Source: Flagellimonas aequoris
GTDB lineage: Bacteria > Bacteroidota > Bacteroidia > Flavobacteriales > Flavobacteriaceae
Reading direction: 5' to 3'
Length of the DNA stretch: 64,000 nucleotides
Assembly: GCF_003584165.1 (NCBI RefSeq)
Contig: NZ_QXFJ01000028.1
Span: forward strand, 23,038 to 87,037
Of the stretch, positions 20,157 through 28,868 are shown one piece after another (positions within the stretch are counted from its first letter, which is position 1; each line of letters begins with the position of its first letter). Both the position numbers and the translations under genes were made by a program. Below the pieces are notes generated by a model that searched no databases, was not told the origin of the DNA, and worked only from the letters and a program-made list of their open reading frames with translations.

Positions 20157-22538
20157 TCATTCGGCACGTAAACTTTTAGTAGGGTTGGTGAGGGCGGCCC
20201 TGATAGATTGAAAACTTACGGTCAACAAGGCAATGCCCAGGGCAATGGTACCTGCAAGGGCAAAAACCCACCATTGCAGATCAATTCTATAGGCGAATCC
20301 CTGTAACCAGTTTTCCATGGAGAAGTAGGCGAGAGGGAATCCTATGAACAAGGCAATAACCACCAACTTGGCAAAATCCATGGAAAGCATTTGGCTGATT
20401 TTGCCCACGGAGGCCCCCAATACTTTTCGAATGCCGATTTCCTTTCTGCGTTGCTCTGCCGTATAAGCTGCCAAACCAAAAAGGCCCAATGCCGCTACAA
20501 AAATGGCCAGGATGCAGAACACGATACTGATCTGTCCCGCCCGCTTTTCCCGAGCGTACATTCTTGCAATATTTTGATCTAAAAAAGAATAGTTGAAATC
20601 TAGATTGGGAACAATTCTGGTGAAAGTACTTTTAAGGTCGGCAACCGTATTGGCCAAATTCCCTGTTTTAAAACGTACTAACATGAATGATTTGCCTTCA
20701 CTTGTACTGTTATTGAATGCATAGGCACCAATAGGTTGGTGCAACGATTCGTAGTTGAAATCGTCCACCACCCCTACTATGGTATTGGGAATTCCGATAT
20801 ATACCTCCTTGCCGATGGCCTCTTCTGGGGAGAATCCTAAATAATCGATAGCTTTTTTGTTCAACACAACTTCCACCAATGTATCCTTTTCACTTTTGAA
20901 CTTGGGCAAGCTACTGCCGGCCAAAAGATGTAGCTTAAGGGCATCTACGATACCTGCATCGGTCACATTGGTCTGAATGTTCAGACCTTGTTCTTCCGTG
21001 TCATTTTTTCGAAGGGTTCGTCCACTTACATCCATGCCAGGATATCCTTGGGCCATGGATACTGCGGTAACTTCTGAGAGGTTTTTGAATTCTTGCTCCA
21101 AAGCGTTACGATTTTCGTCGCCACGCAATCCACCTATGGAAATGGCCATGACATTGTCTGCGGCAAAACCAAGGTTTTTATTTTGGATGTATTGGGTTTG
21201 TTGGTAGATGACCATCACGCCTACGATCAATGCGGTAGAGGCGGCAAATTGCATCACTACAAGGCCTTTTCTAATGACCACATTTCCCTTTCCTCGCTTT
21301 AAAGAAGGGGATAGGATTTCCTTGGGCAAAAATCTGGACAGGTACATGGAAGGGTACAATCCAGAAAACAAAGTCGTTACAAGCCAAACCCCCAATGCAG
21401 CCAACACAAAGGTTGGGTTGAGCAACAGGTCCATGGTCAAGTGTTGATCGGTTAAACCATTAAAGCTGGGCAACAACAACATCGTCAAAGCAACACCCAA
21501 AACAATGGAAATGGCCGTGATTAATCCGGTTTCCACATAAAACCGACCCACTAAAGACTCCGAAGAGGCTCCTAAGGTTTTGCTGATGCCCACTTCCTTG
21601 GAACGCTTTTGGGAACGTGCCGTGGTGAGGTTCATATAGTTAACGCAGGCAATTAAAAGGATCAAAATGGCCAAATAGGTCAGGTTGCGAACTTCATTGA
21701 TATCGCCAATGCGGGACGCATATGAATTTCCGTAAGAGGCGGAATATAGGTGTACTTTGCTCAAGGGTTGTAAACCGAAGGAGTACCATTGGTTTTCCTT
21801 AGGGAGGTTTGCCTCCAGCATTTGGTCTATCTGTTTTTGGGTGGCATCCACTGAAACATTGTCTTTCAATAGGCAATAGGTTTCAAAACTGGCATTTGAC
21901 CAAGAATCATTTTTGTAGAACCAATATCCATTACTCGAGGCCATGATTTCTGCATCAAATGTGCTGTTATCAGGAAAATCCTTGTATACCCCGGTCACCT
22001 CAAGCTCACGATCATTGTCCACCAAAATGGTTTGGCCAATCGGATTTTCCTGGTTGAAATAGGTCTGTGCAGCTGTTTCGGAAAGAATGACCGTGCTCGG
22101 CCTGTCCAAAACTGTGGCCGCATCCCCCTTTACCAGTTCAATATCGAAAATGGTCAACAACTCCTTGTCCACCCAATAAAAAAGGTCCTCAGTGAAGTTT
22201 TGGTTGTTTATGCGCAAGGAGGCGGGTCTACCAAAATTATGTTTTAACAACCTTGCCGCACTTTCCACATTGGTCACTTCTTCCTTCATGGCCAAAGCGG
22301 TTACAGGAGGTACCGTGGCCCAGGTTTCAAAACCAAAATCACCATCAGTTTTCAAGAGAACTCGTTGGATCCGGTCTTTTTTGGGAAACATGGAGTCGAA
22401 ACTCCTCTCATGGGAAATAAACAGAAAAAGGAGCATGACGATGGTCAGCCCCATGGAAAGTCCAATAATGTTGATTCCTGAAAACAGTTTGTTCGATTTC
22501 AGGTTTCTCCAAGCGACTTTTAGGTTGTTCTTAAACAT
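20157..22538 (-). CDS. FtsX-like/MacB-type ABC transporter permease, first after the ATPase (array member 1)
   Basis: A 793-residue permease beginning MFKNNLKVAWRNLKSNKLFS, 30 bases after the ATPase stop. The first coupling motif is RSKEVGISKTLGA, where Ser replaces the usual Arg; the second, RRKEIGIRKVLGA, is canonical. The tail is NPTKSLRAE. The first periplasmic region has LEVTGVYKDFPDNSTFDAEI; the second contains VVLNKKAIDYLGFSPEEAIG. Being adjacent to the ATPase, it would be the obvious partner if the operon had only one permease, which makes it the natural candidate for the ancestral member; that ordering argument is inference. Confidence 0.93.
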   Translation of the reverse strand: MFKNNLKVAWRNLKSNKLFSGINIIGLSMGLTIVMLLFLFISHERSFDSMFPKKDRIQRVLLKTDGDFGFETWATVPPVTALAMKEEVTNVESAARLLKHNFGRPASLRINNQNFTEDLFYWVDKELLTIFDIELVKGDAATVLDRPSTVILSETAAQTYFNQENPIGQTILVDNDRELEVTGVYKDFPDNSTFDAEIMASSNGYWFYKNDSWSNASFETYCLLKDNVSVDATQKQIDQMLEANLPKENQWYSFGLQPLSKVHLYSASYGNSYASRIGDINEVRNLTYLAILILLIACVNYMNLTTARSQKRSKEVGISKTLGASSESLVGRFYVETGLITAISIVLGVALTMLLLPSFNGLTDQHLTMDLLLNPTFVLAALGVWLVTTLFSGLYPSMYLSRFLPKEILSPSLKRGKGNVVIRKGLVVMQFAASTALIVGVMVIYQQTQYIQNKNLGFAADNVMAISIGGLRGDENRNALEQEFKNLSEVTAVSMAQGYPGMDVSGRTLRKNDTEEQGLNIQTNVTDAGIVDALKLHLLAGSSLPKFKSEKDTLVEVVLNKKAIDYLGFSPEEAIGKEVYIGIPNTIVGVVDDFNYESLHQPIGAYAFNNSTSEGKSFMLVRFKTGNLANTVADLKSTFTRIVPNLDFNYSFLDQNIARMYAREKRAGQISIVFCILAIFVAALGLFGLAAYTAEQRRKEIGIRKVLGASVGKISQMLSMDFAKLVVIALFIGFPLAYFSMENWLQGFAYRIDLQWWVFALAGTIALGIALLTVSFQSIRAALTNPTKSLRAE

Positions 22539-22568
22539 ATTTGGGATTTTTGATTGATGATTAAACTC

Positions 22569-23264
22569 CTACACCATGGCACCCATGGGCTTGTTCTGGC
22601 TTTCGGTCACAATTTGACCATCGAACAAGTTGATGACCCTGTGGGCATAGTGCGAATCGCGGTCCGAGTGCGTTACCATTACAATGGTGGTGCCCTCTTG
22701 GTTGAGCTCGGTAAGCAGGTTCATCACCTCAATACCGTTTTTGGAATCCAGGTTACCCGTAGGCTCATCCGCCAAGATCAGTTTTGGGTTGGTCACTACG
22801 GCTCGGGCTATGGCTACCCTTTGCTGCTGTCCTCCGGAAAGCTGTTGCGGAAAGTGTTTTTCCCTGTGGGCAATCTTCATACGCTCCAACACTTTTTGGA
22901 CTTTTTCCTTTCTTTCTGCCTTACTCATTTTAAGGTAGATCAAAGGAAGTTCCACGTTTTCAAAAACGGTAAGCTCATCGATAAGGTTAAAGCTCTGGAA
23001 AACGAACCCAAGGTTTCCCTTTCTTAATTGGGTACGTTGGCTTTCCTTTAGCCCCCCCACTTCATGACCCGCAAATTTGTAGCTGCCATCAGTAGGATTG
23101 TCCAACATGCCGATGATGTTCAACAAGGTTGATTTTCCACATCCTGATGGGCCCATGATGGCCACAAACTCCCCTTCGGCCACTTTAAGGTTTACCCCGT
23201 TCAAGGCTAAGGTTTCGACTTCTTCCGTTCGGAAGCTTTTTTTGAGATTTTGGATTTGTATCAT
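22569..23264 (-). CDS. ABC transporter ATP-binding protein, LolD/MacB type
   Basis: A 231-residue cytoplasmic ATPase with every catalytic motif intact: Walker A GPSGCGKS at residues 38-45, Q-loop region FVFQSFNLI at about 88-96, signature LSGGQQQR at 142-149, Walker [10 protein letters not shown] at 162-170, D-loop NLDS, and H-loop VTHSD near 200. Length and motifs fit the LolD/MacB/FtsE group, which powers FtsX-type permeases. It is the only ATPase in the 22-kb permease array, lying 30 bases before the first permease and 71 bases after the adaptor gene. I infer that it serves several or all of the ten permeases, but nothing in the sequence excludes unlinked ATPases. Confidence 0.95.
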   Translation of the reverse strand: MIQIQNLKKSFRTEEVETLALNGVNLKVAEGEFVAIMGPSGCGKSTLLNIIGMLDNPTDGSYKFAGHEVGGLKESQRTQLRKGNLGFVFQSFNLIDELTVFENVELPLIYLKMSKAERKEKVQKVLERMKIAHREKHFPQQLSGGQQQRVAIARAVVTNPKLILADEPTGNLDSKNGIEVMNLLTELNQEGTTIVMVTHSDRDSHYAHRVINLFDGQIVTESQNKPMGAMV

Positions 23265-23335
23265 TTCTTTAGTGGTTGTTTTTCTGCGGTTTACTTAAAG
23301 ACTCTTTTAATTTGATCGATGTTACACTTCACGGA

Positions 23336-24586
23336 TTATTTTAATACGATCCGTTCTGCATCACCAAAACTGTCGTAGTTGCTGGTAATGACCTGTTCTC
23401 CTGGTTGAAGCCCCTCAAGGACCTCATAGTATCTTGAATTTTGTTTTCCTAATCGTACGTTACGTCTTATGGCCTCGTTGCCATTGGGGTCCACTACGAA
23501 AACCCATTGCCCACCTGTACTCTGGAAGAAGCCTCCTTTTGGCAGCAGGAGTGCATCATTGGATTCGCCCAATTGCAGTCTGATGTTATAGCTTTGTCCG
23601 GCACGGATGGTTTCTGGTTTTTCTCCGGTGAACACTAGATCTACCCTAAACCTACCGTTGCGTACTTCAGGATATACCTTGCGAAGACGTAGGCCGTACT
23701 CATTTCCATTACGCTCCAAAGTTGCGGATAGGTCACGTTTTACCCTATCGATATAGTGCTCGTCAATGTCCGCTTCAATTTTGAAATCGGTCAATACGTT
23801 AATCTGTCCGATACGTTGACCTTGGGCAATGTTCTGCCCGATTTCGGCATCCAAAAACCCCAACTGACCATCTGCTGGAGCGCGAACGTTCAGGTGGTCC
23901 AACCGTTCGTATACCATGGAAAGCGTCTTGCGCATCCGCTCCAAATCGGTATCCAAACCTTTCAGGGAAGTTTCCCTCAATTGGTCGTCCTGTTCGGTCT
24001 GTAACTTTACAATTTCGTATTGTTTTTTCGCCAGTTCGTAATCTTCCTTGGCTTTTAGATAGACTTCTTTGGAAATCAATTCCCCATCATATAGTTCTTG
24101 GTTTTGCTCATAGTTTCGCTTTAACCGTTGCAGATCGTACTGGGCGGTGGCCAAGGATTTTTTGCCTTCCACCTGCCTGGAATCGAAGGTGAGCTTGGTA
24201 GAACGAAGGTCGTTCTGCTTTAACGCCAAGTTACTTTCACTGGCCAAGATCTGCTCATACAGGTTCATGTTCTCCAATTTCAGGATGATATCCCCCTGTT
24301 TGACCATGGAACCTTCCTCGATGAGTTTTTCGGATACCCTTCCACCCTCATAGGCATCCATATAAATGGTGGCGATAGGAGCCACGTTACCATTTATGGT
24401 AATGTAATCATCGAACTTACCCGCAGTCACCGAAGCTATGGAAAGTCGCTCCTTTTCGGTCCTAAAGGTGGACATGGAACTGGCGAAAATCAATTTCCAG
24501 CCCACGAACAGTAACAATACACCAAGGGCGATGTAGCCGTAATGTTTGGGTTTAAGTCCTTTCTTTTTTTCTAATTGTATATCCAT
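23336..24586 (-). CDS. HlyD/MacA-family periplasmic adaptor (membrane fusion protein)
   Basis: A 416-residue protein with a short basic N-terminus (MDIQLEKKKGLKPKHYG), one membrane helix at about 16-35 and a periplasmic body. A lipoyl/barrel segment (VAPIATIYMDAYEGGRVSEK) leads to a long coiled-coil hairpin from about 100 to 230, rich in Glu/Lys/Leu, and a second lipoyl half (VRAPADGQLGFLDAEIGQNI). The C-terminal barrel includes GLQPGEQVITSNYDSFGDAE. MacA-type adaptors join an inner-membrane ABC permease to a TolC channel; this gene lies between exactly those two components, 8 bases after the outer-membrane protein gene. No lipobox is visible, so it is probably anchored by its N-terminal helix. 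Confidence 0.93.
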   Translation of the reverse strand: MDIQLEKKKGLKPKHYGYIALGVLLLFVGWKLIFASSMSTFRTEKERLSIASVTAGKFDDYITINGNVAPIATIYMDAYEGGRVSEKLIEEGSMVKQGDIILKLENMNLYEQILASESNLALKQNDLRSTKLTFDSRQVEGKKSLATAQYDLQRLKRNYEQNQELYDGELISKEVYLKAKEDYELAKKQYEIVKLQTEQDDQLRETSLKGLDTDLERMRKTLSMVYERLDHLNVRAPADGQLGFLDAEIGQNIAQGQRIGQINVLTDFKIEADIDEHYIDRVKRDLSATLERNGNEYGLRLRKVYPEVRNGRFRVDLVFTGEKPETIRAGQSYNIRLQLGESNDALLLPKGGFFQSTGGQWVFVVDPNGNEAIRRNVRLGKQNSRYYEVLEGLQPGEQVITSNYDSFGDAERIVLK

Positions 24587-24594
24587 GGTTGTTC

Positions 24595-25938
24595 TTAGTT
24601 GATGTTAAATATGGGTAGGCCGCTATAAAAGTCAATGGTGCTTTGGTTGACTTTTAATTTGAGTCCTACCTGTAGGTTTTCGTTCTGGGCCACCCCGTAG
24701 AGGTTTTTGGCCTGGAAAAGATCCAAGGCGTTGATGAGCCCTTTTTCATATCTTTTTTGAGCAATTTCAAAAGCCAATTCTTGGGCCTTCACTTTTTGGT
24801 TACTCTGTTCGTATTCCGCCATAAAGGATTGGTTATCCTGAACCAGTTGTTGCAACAATTTGAACAATTCCTGCTCTTGGATTTCGAGGTTGTTCTTGGC
24901 TTGCAAATAGGCTATTTTTTGCTGTTTTACTCTGGAGTGGGCCGACCATCCATTACTGATGGGAATACTCAATTGTGCAGCAACGTACTTGGAAGCGTTG
25001 TCGTTGAACTGGGTTTTGAACGGGATAATTTTCCCGGTATCACTATCGGTTTGGGTCTCAAAATACCCCGTGGAATAACCGGCAGTCAAGGATAAGGAAG
25101 GCAACAGGTTTCCTCGGGTGGCCTGTAGCTGTTTCTTCGCGGCGTTTACCCTATATTCCTGGGACTTCACCAAAGGAACAAAGCCTCTTGCGGTTTGGTA
25201 TAAGGAATCCAATGACATATCTTCTTCCGATTCGGGGGAATCGGATTCCAGAGTTTCTTGCAAGACAATGTCGGTTTCTTCGTTGAGGTTCATTTCCTGT
25301 AATAGGATCAACTTGGCGTTGGCCAATAGATTTTTGTTCTGGGTCACCAAAAGTTTGTCTCCCAACAAGTTGGATTCAGCTTCATAAAGGTCGGCACCGG
25401 CCATCATACCGAGCTCTACTTGTTTTTTTACCAAATCGTAATTGGATTGCGAAATTTCCTGTTGCTCCAAAGAATTGGCGACCAAACCTTCATAAAATTT
25501 GATATCATAATAGGCGCTCATCACCCTAAAGGCCAATAGGAATTTTTGCTGAAGCACATCCTCTTGGGTTGCTTTGAAGATAAATTTGGAGGCCCTTATG
25601 TTATTCAGTTTTTGAAATCCGTTGAAGATATCCAGACTGGCGCCAACCGAATAATTGTTGCTGAAGAACTCGGTATTCACGTAGTCGTTGGTATTGGGGT
25701 CGGCGGTTCTACCATAGTTGATGGTATAACCTGTGGACCCATTCACCGTTGGCAAAAGGTTTCGGATGGATTGCCGATAGGTCTCTTTACTGGAATCGTT
25801 GTTGTAGTTGGTATTCTTTACCTGAAGGTTGTGTTCAATGGCATAGGCCACGCACTCATCCAATGTCCAGGTTTCTTGGCAAAACCCAAACAATGAGGTT
25901 AGAAAGAAGATACTTGAAATGTATGTTTTAAGGTTCAT
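24595..25938 (-). CDS. TolC-family outer-membrane efflux protein
   Basis: A 447-residue outer-membrane protein with a signal peptide (MNLKTYISSIFFLTSLFGFC) cut near residue 21. The start is the ATG at 25938; an in-frame TTG two codons upstream is less likely. Two long helical repeats, each beginning with typical OEP text (WTLDECVAYAIEHNLQVKN and YQTARGFVPLVKSQEYRVNA), alternate with strand-rich segments such as NGSTGYTINYGRT. The family forms trimeric channels through the outer membrane and periplasm. As the first gene of the block it sets the order channel, adaptor, ATPase, permeases. The shared export or signalling substrate is unknown. Confidence 0.93.
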   Translation of the reverse strand: MNLKTYISSIFFLTSLFGFCQETWTLDECVAYAIEHNLQVKNTNYNNDSSKETYRQSIRNLLPTVNGSTGYTINYGRTADPNTNDYVNTEFFSNNYSVGASLDIFNGFQKLNNIRASKFIFKATQEDVLQQKFLLAFRVMSAYYDIKFYEGLVANSLEQQEISQSNYDLVKKQVELGMMAGADLYEAESNLLGDKLLVTQNKNLLANAKLILLQEMNLNEETDIVLQETLESDSPESEEDMSLDSLYQTARGFVPLVKSQEYRVNAAKKQLQATRGNLLPSLSLTAGYSTGYFETQTDSDTGKIIPFKTQFNDNASKYVAAQLSIPISNGWSAHSRVKQQKIAYLQAKNNLEIQEQELFKLLQQLVQDNQSFMAEYEQSNQKVKAQELAFEIAQKRYEKGLINALDLFQAKNLYGVAQNENLQVGLKLKVNQSTIDFYSGLPIFNIN

Positions 25939-26140
25939 ATGCAATTTGCTGTGCCAAGTTGATCACTATTCTTATGCCAAAAACATAAACATCTAATAAC
26001 CAATAAAATATATGGTATTAATGATATAAAAAGAAAGGGAGGTGTAAAAATATTGTACAAAAAATGTCCAAATATTTTACACTTTGTCGGACCGTATACG
26101 TCCAATTTGTAGATTTAACTTCCTTTTTGAGCCAAGGATC
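25939..26140. promoter_or_regulatory. Divergent control region between the TolC operon and the regulator operon
   Basis: This 202-base AT-rich interval must contain both divergent promoters. On the plus strand a TTG at 26053 and TACACTTTG at 26078-26086 resemble the Bacteroidota promoter, but the -7 element has one base too many. On the minus strand TTGGCAT with a GG-N10-GT arrangement (GG at 25977-25978, GT at 25965-25966) is a weak -24/-12 candidate that would start transcription about 15 bases before the TolC ATG. A near-palindrome, GGACCGTATACGTCC, occupies 26089-26103 and could be an operator. None of these is strong alone. Confidence 0.35.
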
Positions 26141-27505
26141 ATGATAGATGCCAAGATTTTAGTCATAGACGACAATAAAAGCGTGTTGAGTGCTCTGGAG
26201 ATTTTGCTTCAGTTCGAATACAAAAATGTACAGACGCTTTTTAACCCGAATCAGATTTCTTCGTTCCCTAACATGGAGGACATTGATATTGTGCTCTTGG
26301 ACATGAATTTTTCCGCTGGTGTGAATACTGGGAACGAAGGGCTGTTTTGGCTCAATGAAATAAAGAAGAAGTCTCCCAATACCTCCGTGATCATGATGAC
26401 GGCTTATGGGGCAGTGGACCTGGCCGTAAAAGCCCTGAAGCAGGGAGCGTCCGATTTTGTATTGAAACCCTGGAACAACGAACGGCTCATGACCACGGTG
26501 AAATCGGCCTACGAACTGCGGAAATCTAAACAGGAAATCTACAACCTAAAGAAAAAAGAGAACAACCTGAAACAGGTCATTAACGAAGGCAGGAATTTCA
26601 TCATTGGGCAGTCCAAGGCCCTTACCGCTGTATTGAACCTTGTGGCCAAGGTGGCGAAGACCGATGTCAATGTACTGATCACAGGAGAAAATGGGACTGG
26701 TAAGGAGCTCATTGCCCGTGAACTGCACCGATTGTCCGTACGAAAAGAAGAGGTTTTTATAAATGTGGACATGGGATCCATTGCCGAAAATCTTTTTGAG
26801 AGCGAACTCTTCGGACATACAAAAGGCTCCTTTACCGATGCCAAGGAAGATCGCGCAGGAAAATTTGAAGCGGCCCACCAAGGCACCTTGTTCCTAGACG
26901 AAATTGGAAACCTCTCCCTCCAAATGCAGGCCAAACTATTGTCATCCATTCAAAATAGGTCGGTGGTACGGGTGGGTTCCAACAAACCGATCAAAGTGGA
27001 CATACGTTTGGTATGTGCCACCAATTGCAACTTGGAACAAATGGTTGTGGACGGGCTTTTTCGTGAAGATCTTTTATATCGAATCAACACCATTCATATT
27101 GAAGTGCCACCCTTGAGGGACCGTGATGATGATATTTTGGTCTTGGCGGATTTTTTCCTGAAAAAATTTGCCCACAAATATGATAAACCGGGACTGCGGA
27201 TTAACAATGTGGCACAAGAGAAATTGATGGAATACCCATGGCCGGGGAACATTAGAGAGCTGCAGCATACCATGGAGCGTGCGGTTATCCTGTCCGATGG
27301 AAATGTGCTGAAACCTTCCGATTTTTTGTTGCATGCCAAGCCATCACAGTCTTTTGACAATCAGCCCTTGACATTGAATGAAATGGAGCAGCAGATGATT
27401 TCGCGAGCTTTGGAACAACATGAGGGGAACTATAGTGCGGCAGCGGAGCAATTGGGGGTATCCAGGCAGACACTTTATAACAAGTTGAAGAAAAAGGGTG
27501 ACTGA
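26141..27505 (+). CDS. Sigma-54-dependent response regulator (NtrC type)
   Basis: A 454-residue regulator starting at the ATG at 26141 (MIDAKILVIDDNKSVL); the frame is open upstream but lacks receiver-domain features there. Receiver domain at about 1-120, with acidic pair D10/D11, phospho-acceptor D54 in LLDMNF, and Lys in FVLKPW. The AAA+ domain follows, with Walker A GENGTGKE, Walker B TLFLDEIGNL, and the sigma-54 contact loop as GSFTDA rather than the textbook GAFTGA. A Fis-type helix-turn-helix closes the protein (AAAEQLGVSRQTLYNKLKKK). It reads divergently from the transporter operon and overlaps the kinase gene by one base. It probably controls that operon; direct evidence is lacking. 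Confidence 0.95.
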   Translation: MIDAKILVIDDNKSVLSALEILLQFEYKNVQTLFNPNQISSFPNMEDIDIVLLDMNFSAGVNTGNEGLFWLNEIKKKSPNTSVIMMTAYGAVDLAVKALKQGASDFVLKPWNNERLMTTVKSAYELRKSKQEIYNLKKKENNLKQVINEGRNFIIGQSKALTAVLNLVAKVAKTDVNVLITGENGTGKELIARELHRLSVRKEEVFINVDMGSIAENLFESELFGHTKGSFTDAKEDRAGKFEAAHQGTLFLDEIGNLSLQMQAKLLSSIQNRSVVRVGSNKPIKVDIRLVCATNCNLEQMVVDGLFREDLLYRINTIHIEVPPLRDRDDDILVLADFFLKKFAHKYDKPGLRINNVAQEKLMEYPWPGNIRELQHTMERAVILSDGNVLKPSDFLLHAKPSQSFDNQPLTLNEMEQQMISRALEQHEGNYSAAAEQLGVSRQTLYNKLKKKGD

Positions 27506-28857
27506 TGGCCAGTAGAAACTTTTATATACAACTGATCATAAGGGTTTTGCTGTTGACCTTGACAGCGATACTCGTGGCCTTTTCCTTGGTGGAACAGTGG
27601 TATTTTACTTTTGGTTTTTGTGTAATCCTATTGACCGTACAGGTCTTTTCCCTGATTTCCTTCATCAATAGTACCAACAGGAAAATAGCCTATTTTTTTG
27701 ATGCCATCCGAAATGAGGATTTTACATTGCGGTTTCCGGAAAGGGTGACCATTAAATCCTTCAAGGAACTCAACCAAAGCCTGAACCGGGTCAACGGTCT
27801 GATCCAAGAGGTACACCTTCAACTACAGATCAGGGAACAATACTATCAAGAGATTTTAAAGCAGGCGAGCATCGGGATCATGACCTATAACGAGAAAGGT
27901 CATATCATGTTCGCCAATCCAACCTTGGAAAAGTTATTGGATTACACTCCTTTGAACCATATCAAACAATTGTTGCAGGTAGATGAGAACCTGTACCATA
28001 TCTTCAAATCGTTTCAACCTTTTGAGCGAAAACTATTCCAACTGTCGAATGAACGCGAACAAACCCAGTTGGCTCTCAAGTCCACTCCCTTGACTCTGGA
28101 TGGTCAATCCTTGCTTTTGGTAGTGGTACAGGACATCCATAAAGAATTGGATGAAAAGGAAACGGAATCTTGGGTACGCCTCATCCGGGTATTGACCCAC
28201 GAGATCATGAACACGATAACCCCGATTGCCTCCATATCGGATTCCATTATCAAATATTATCGGAATAACGGAAAGATCACTCCCTTGGAGGAACTGGAGG
28301 AAAGCCAGATAAAGAATACGCTCAAGGGGCTCGAAGTAATCAAGGAACAAGGTGGGGATTTGATGGATTTTGTTCAATCGTACCGAAGTTTGTTGCATGT
28401 TCCCGAACCTAACAAGACCCTTGTGAAAGGGAAAGATCTCTTGGAAAAAATCGATGTGTTGATGTCGGCAAGGCTACAGGGGGGAGGAAGCGACTTTAAA
28501 GTGGTTTGTGATCCGGAAGACCTTGAATTTTTTATTGATGAAAAACAAATTGCCCAAGTGCTTATCAACCTGGCCAAGAATGCCCTACAATCTGTTGGGG
28601 AAATAGACAACGGAAGAGTGATCATGGCTGCCGGGATCGATCACAACGGCACAAAGTATATCGATGTACTGGACAATGGCCCAGGAATCTCCCCCGAGGT
28701 AATGGATGAAATTTTTGTGCCTTTTTTCACCACCAAGAGTGAGGGTACAGGAATTGGGCTCAGCCTCTCCAAGCGAGTAGTACAATTGCACGGAGGCGGC
28801 ATACAAGTAAGATCCGTTCCGTACAAGGAAACCCATTTTCGACTTACATTTGCCTAA
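27505..28857 (+). CDS. Membrane sensor histidine kinase
   Basis: A 450-residue kinase whose ATG shares an A with the regulator's stop (TGATG), suggesting coupled translation. Two helices at about 8-30 and 33-55 leave only a few residues outside the membrane, so it probably senses within the membrane or cytoplasm rather than through a large periplasmic domain. A PAS-like segment lies at about 115-215 (ASIGIMTYNEKGHIMFANPT). The H-box is RVLTHEIMNTITPI with His232; then come N-box LINLAKNALQSV, G1 DNGPGI, F-box FVPFFTTK and G2 GTGIGLSLS. All catalytic boxes look intact. Its partner is almost certainly the preceding sigma-54-type regulator. Confidence 0.95.
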   Translation: MASRNFYIQLIIRVLLLTLTAILVAFSLVEQWYFTFGFCVILLTVQVFSLISFINSTNRKIAYFFDAIRNEDFTLRFPERVTIKSFKELNQSLNRVNGLIQEVHLQLQIREQYYQEILKQASIGIMTYNEKGHIMFANPTLEKLLDYTPLNHIKQLLQVDENLYHIFKSFQPFERKLFQLSNEREQTQLALKSTPLTLDGQSLLLVVVQDIHKELDEKETESWVRLIRVLTHEIMNTITPIASISDSIIKYYRNNGKITPLEELEESQIKNTLKGLEVIKEQGGDLMDFVQSYRSLLHVPEPNKTLVKGKDLLEKIDVLMSARLQGGGSDFKVVCDPEDLEFFIDEKQIAQVLINLAKNALQSVGEIDNGRVIMAAGIDHNGTKYIDVLDNGPGISPEVMDEIFVPFFTTKSEGTGIGLSLSKRVVQLHGGGIQVRSVPYKETHFRLTFA

Positions 28858-28868
28858 AAATAGTATTG

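Noticed and set aside
25941..25958. TTGGCAC...TTGC on the minus strand resembling a sigma-54 promoter for the TolC operon
   Set aside because: The spacing between GG and GC is 11 bases instead of 10, and transcription would start inside the TolC coding sequence.
26089..26103. Near-palindrome GGACCGTATACGTCC as a regulator binding site
   Set aside because: A single imperfect copy with one unpaired base; kept only as a note in the control-region entry.
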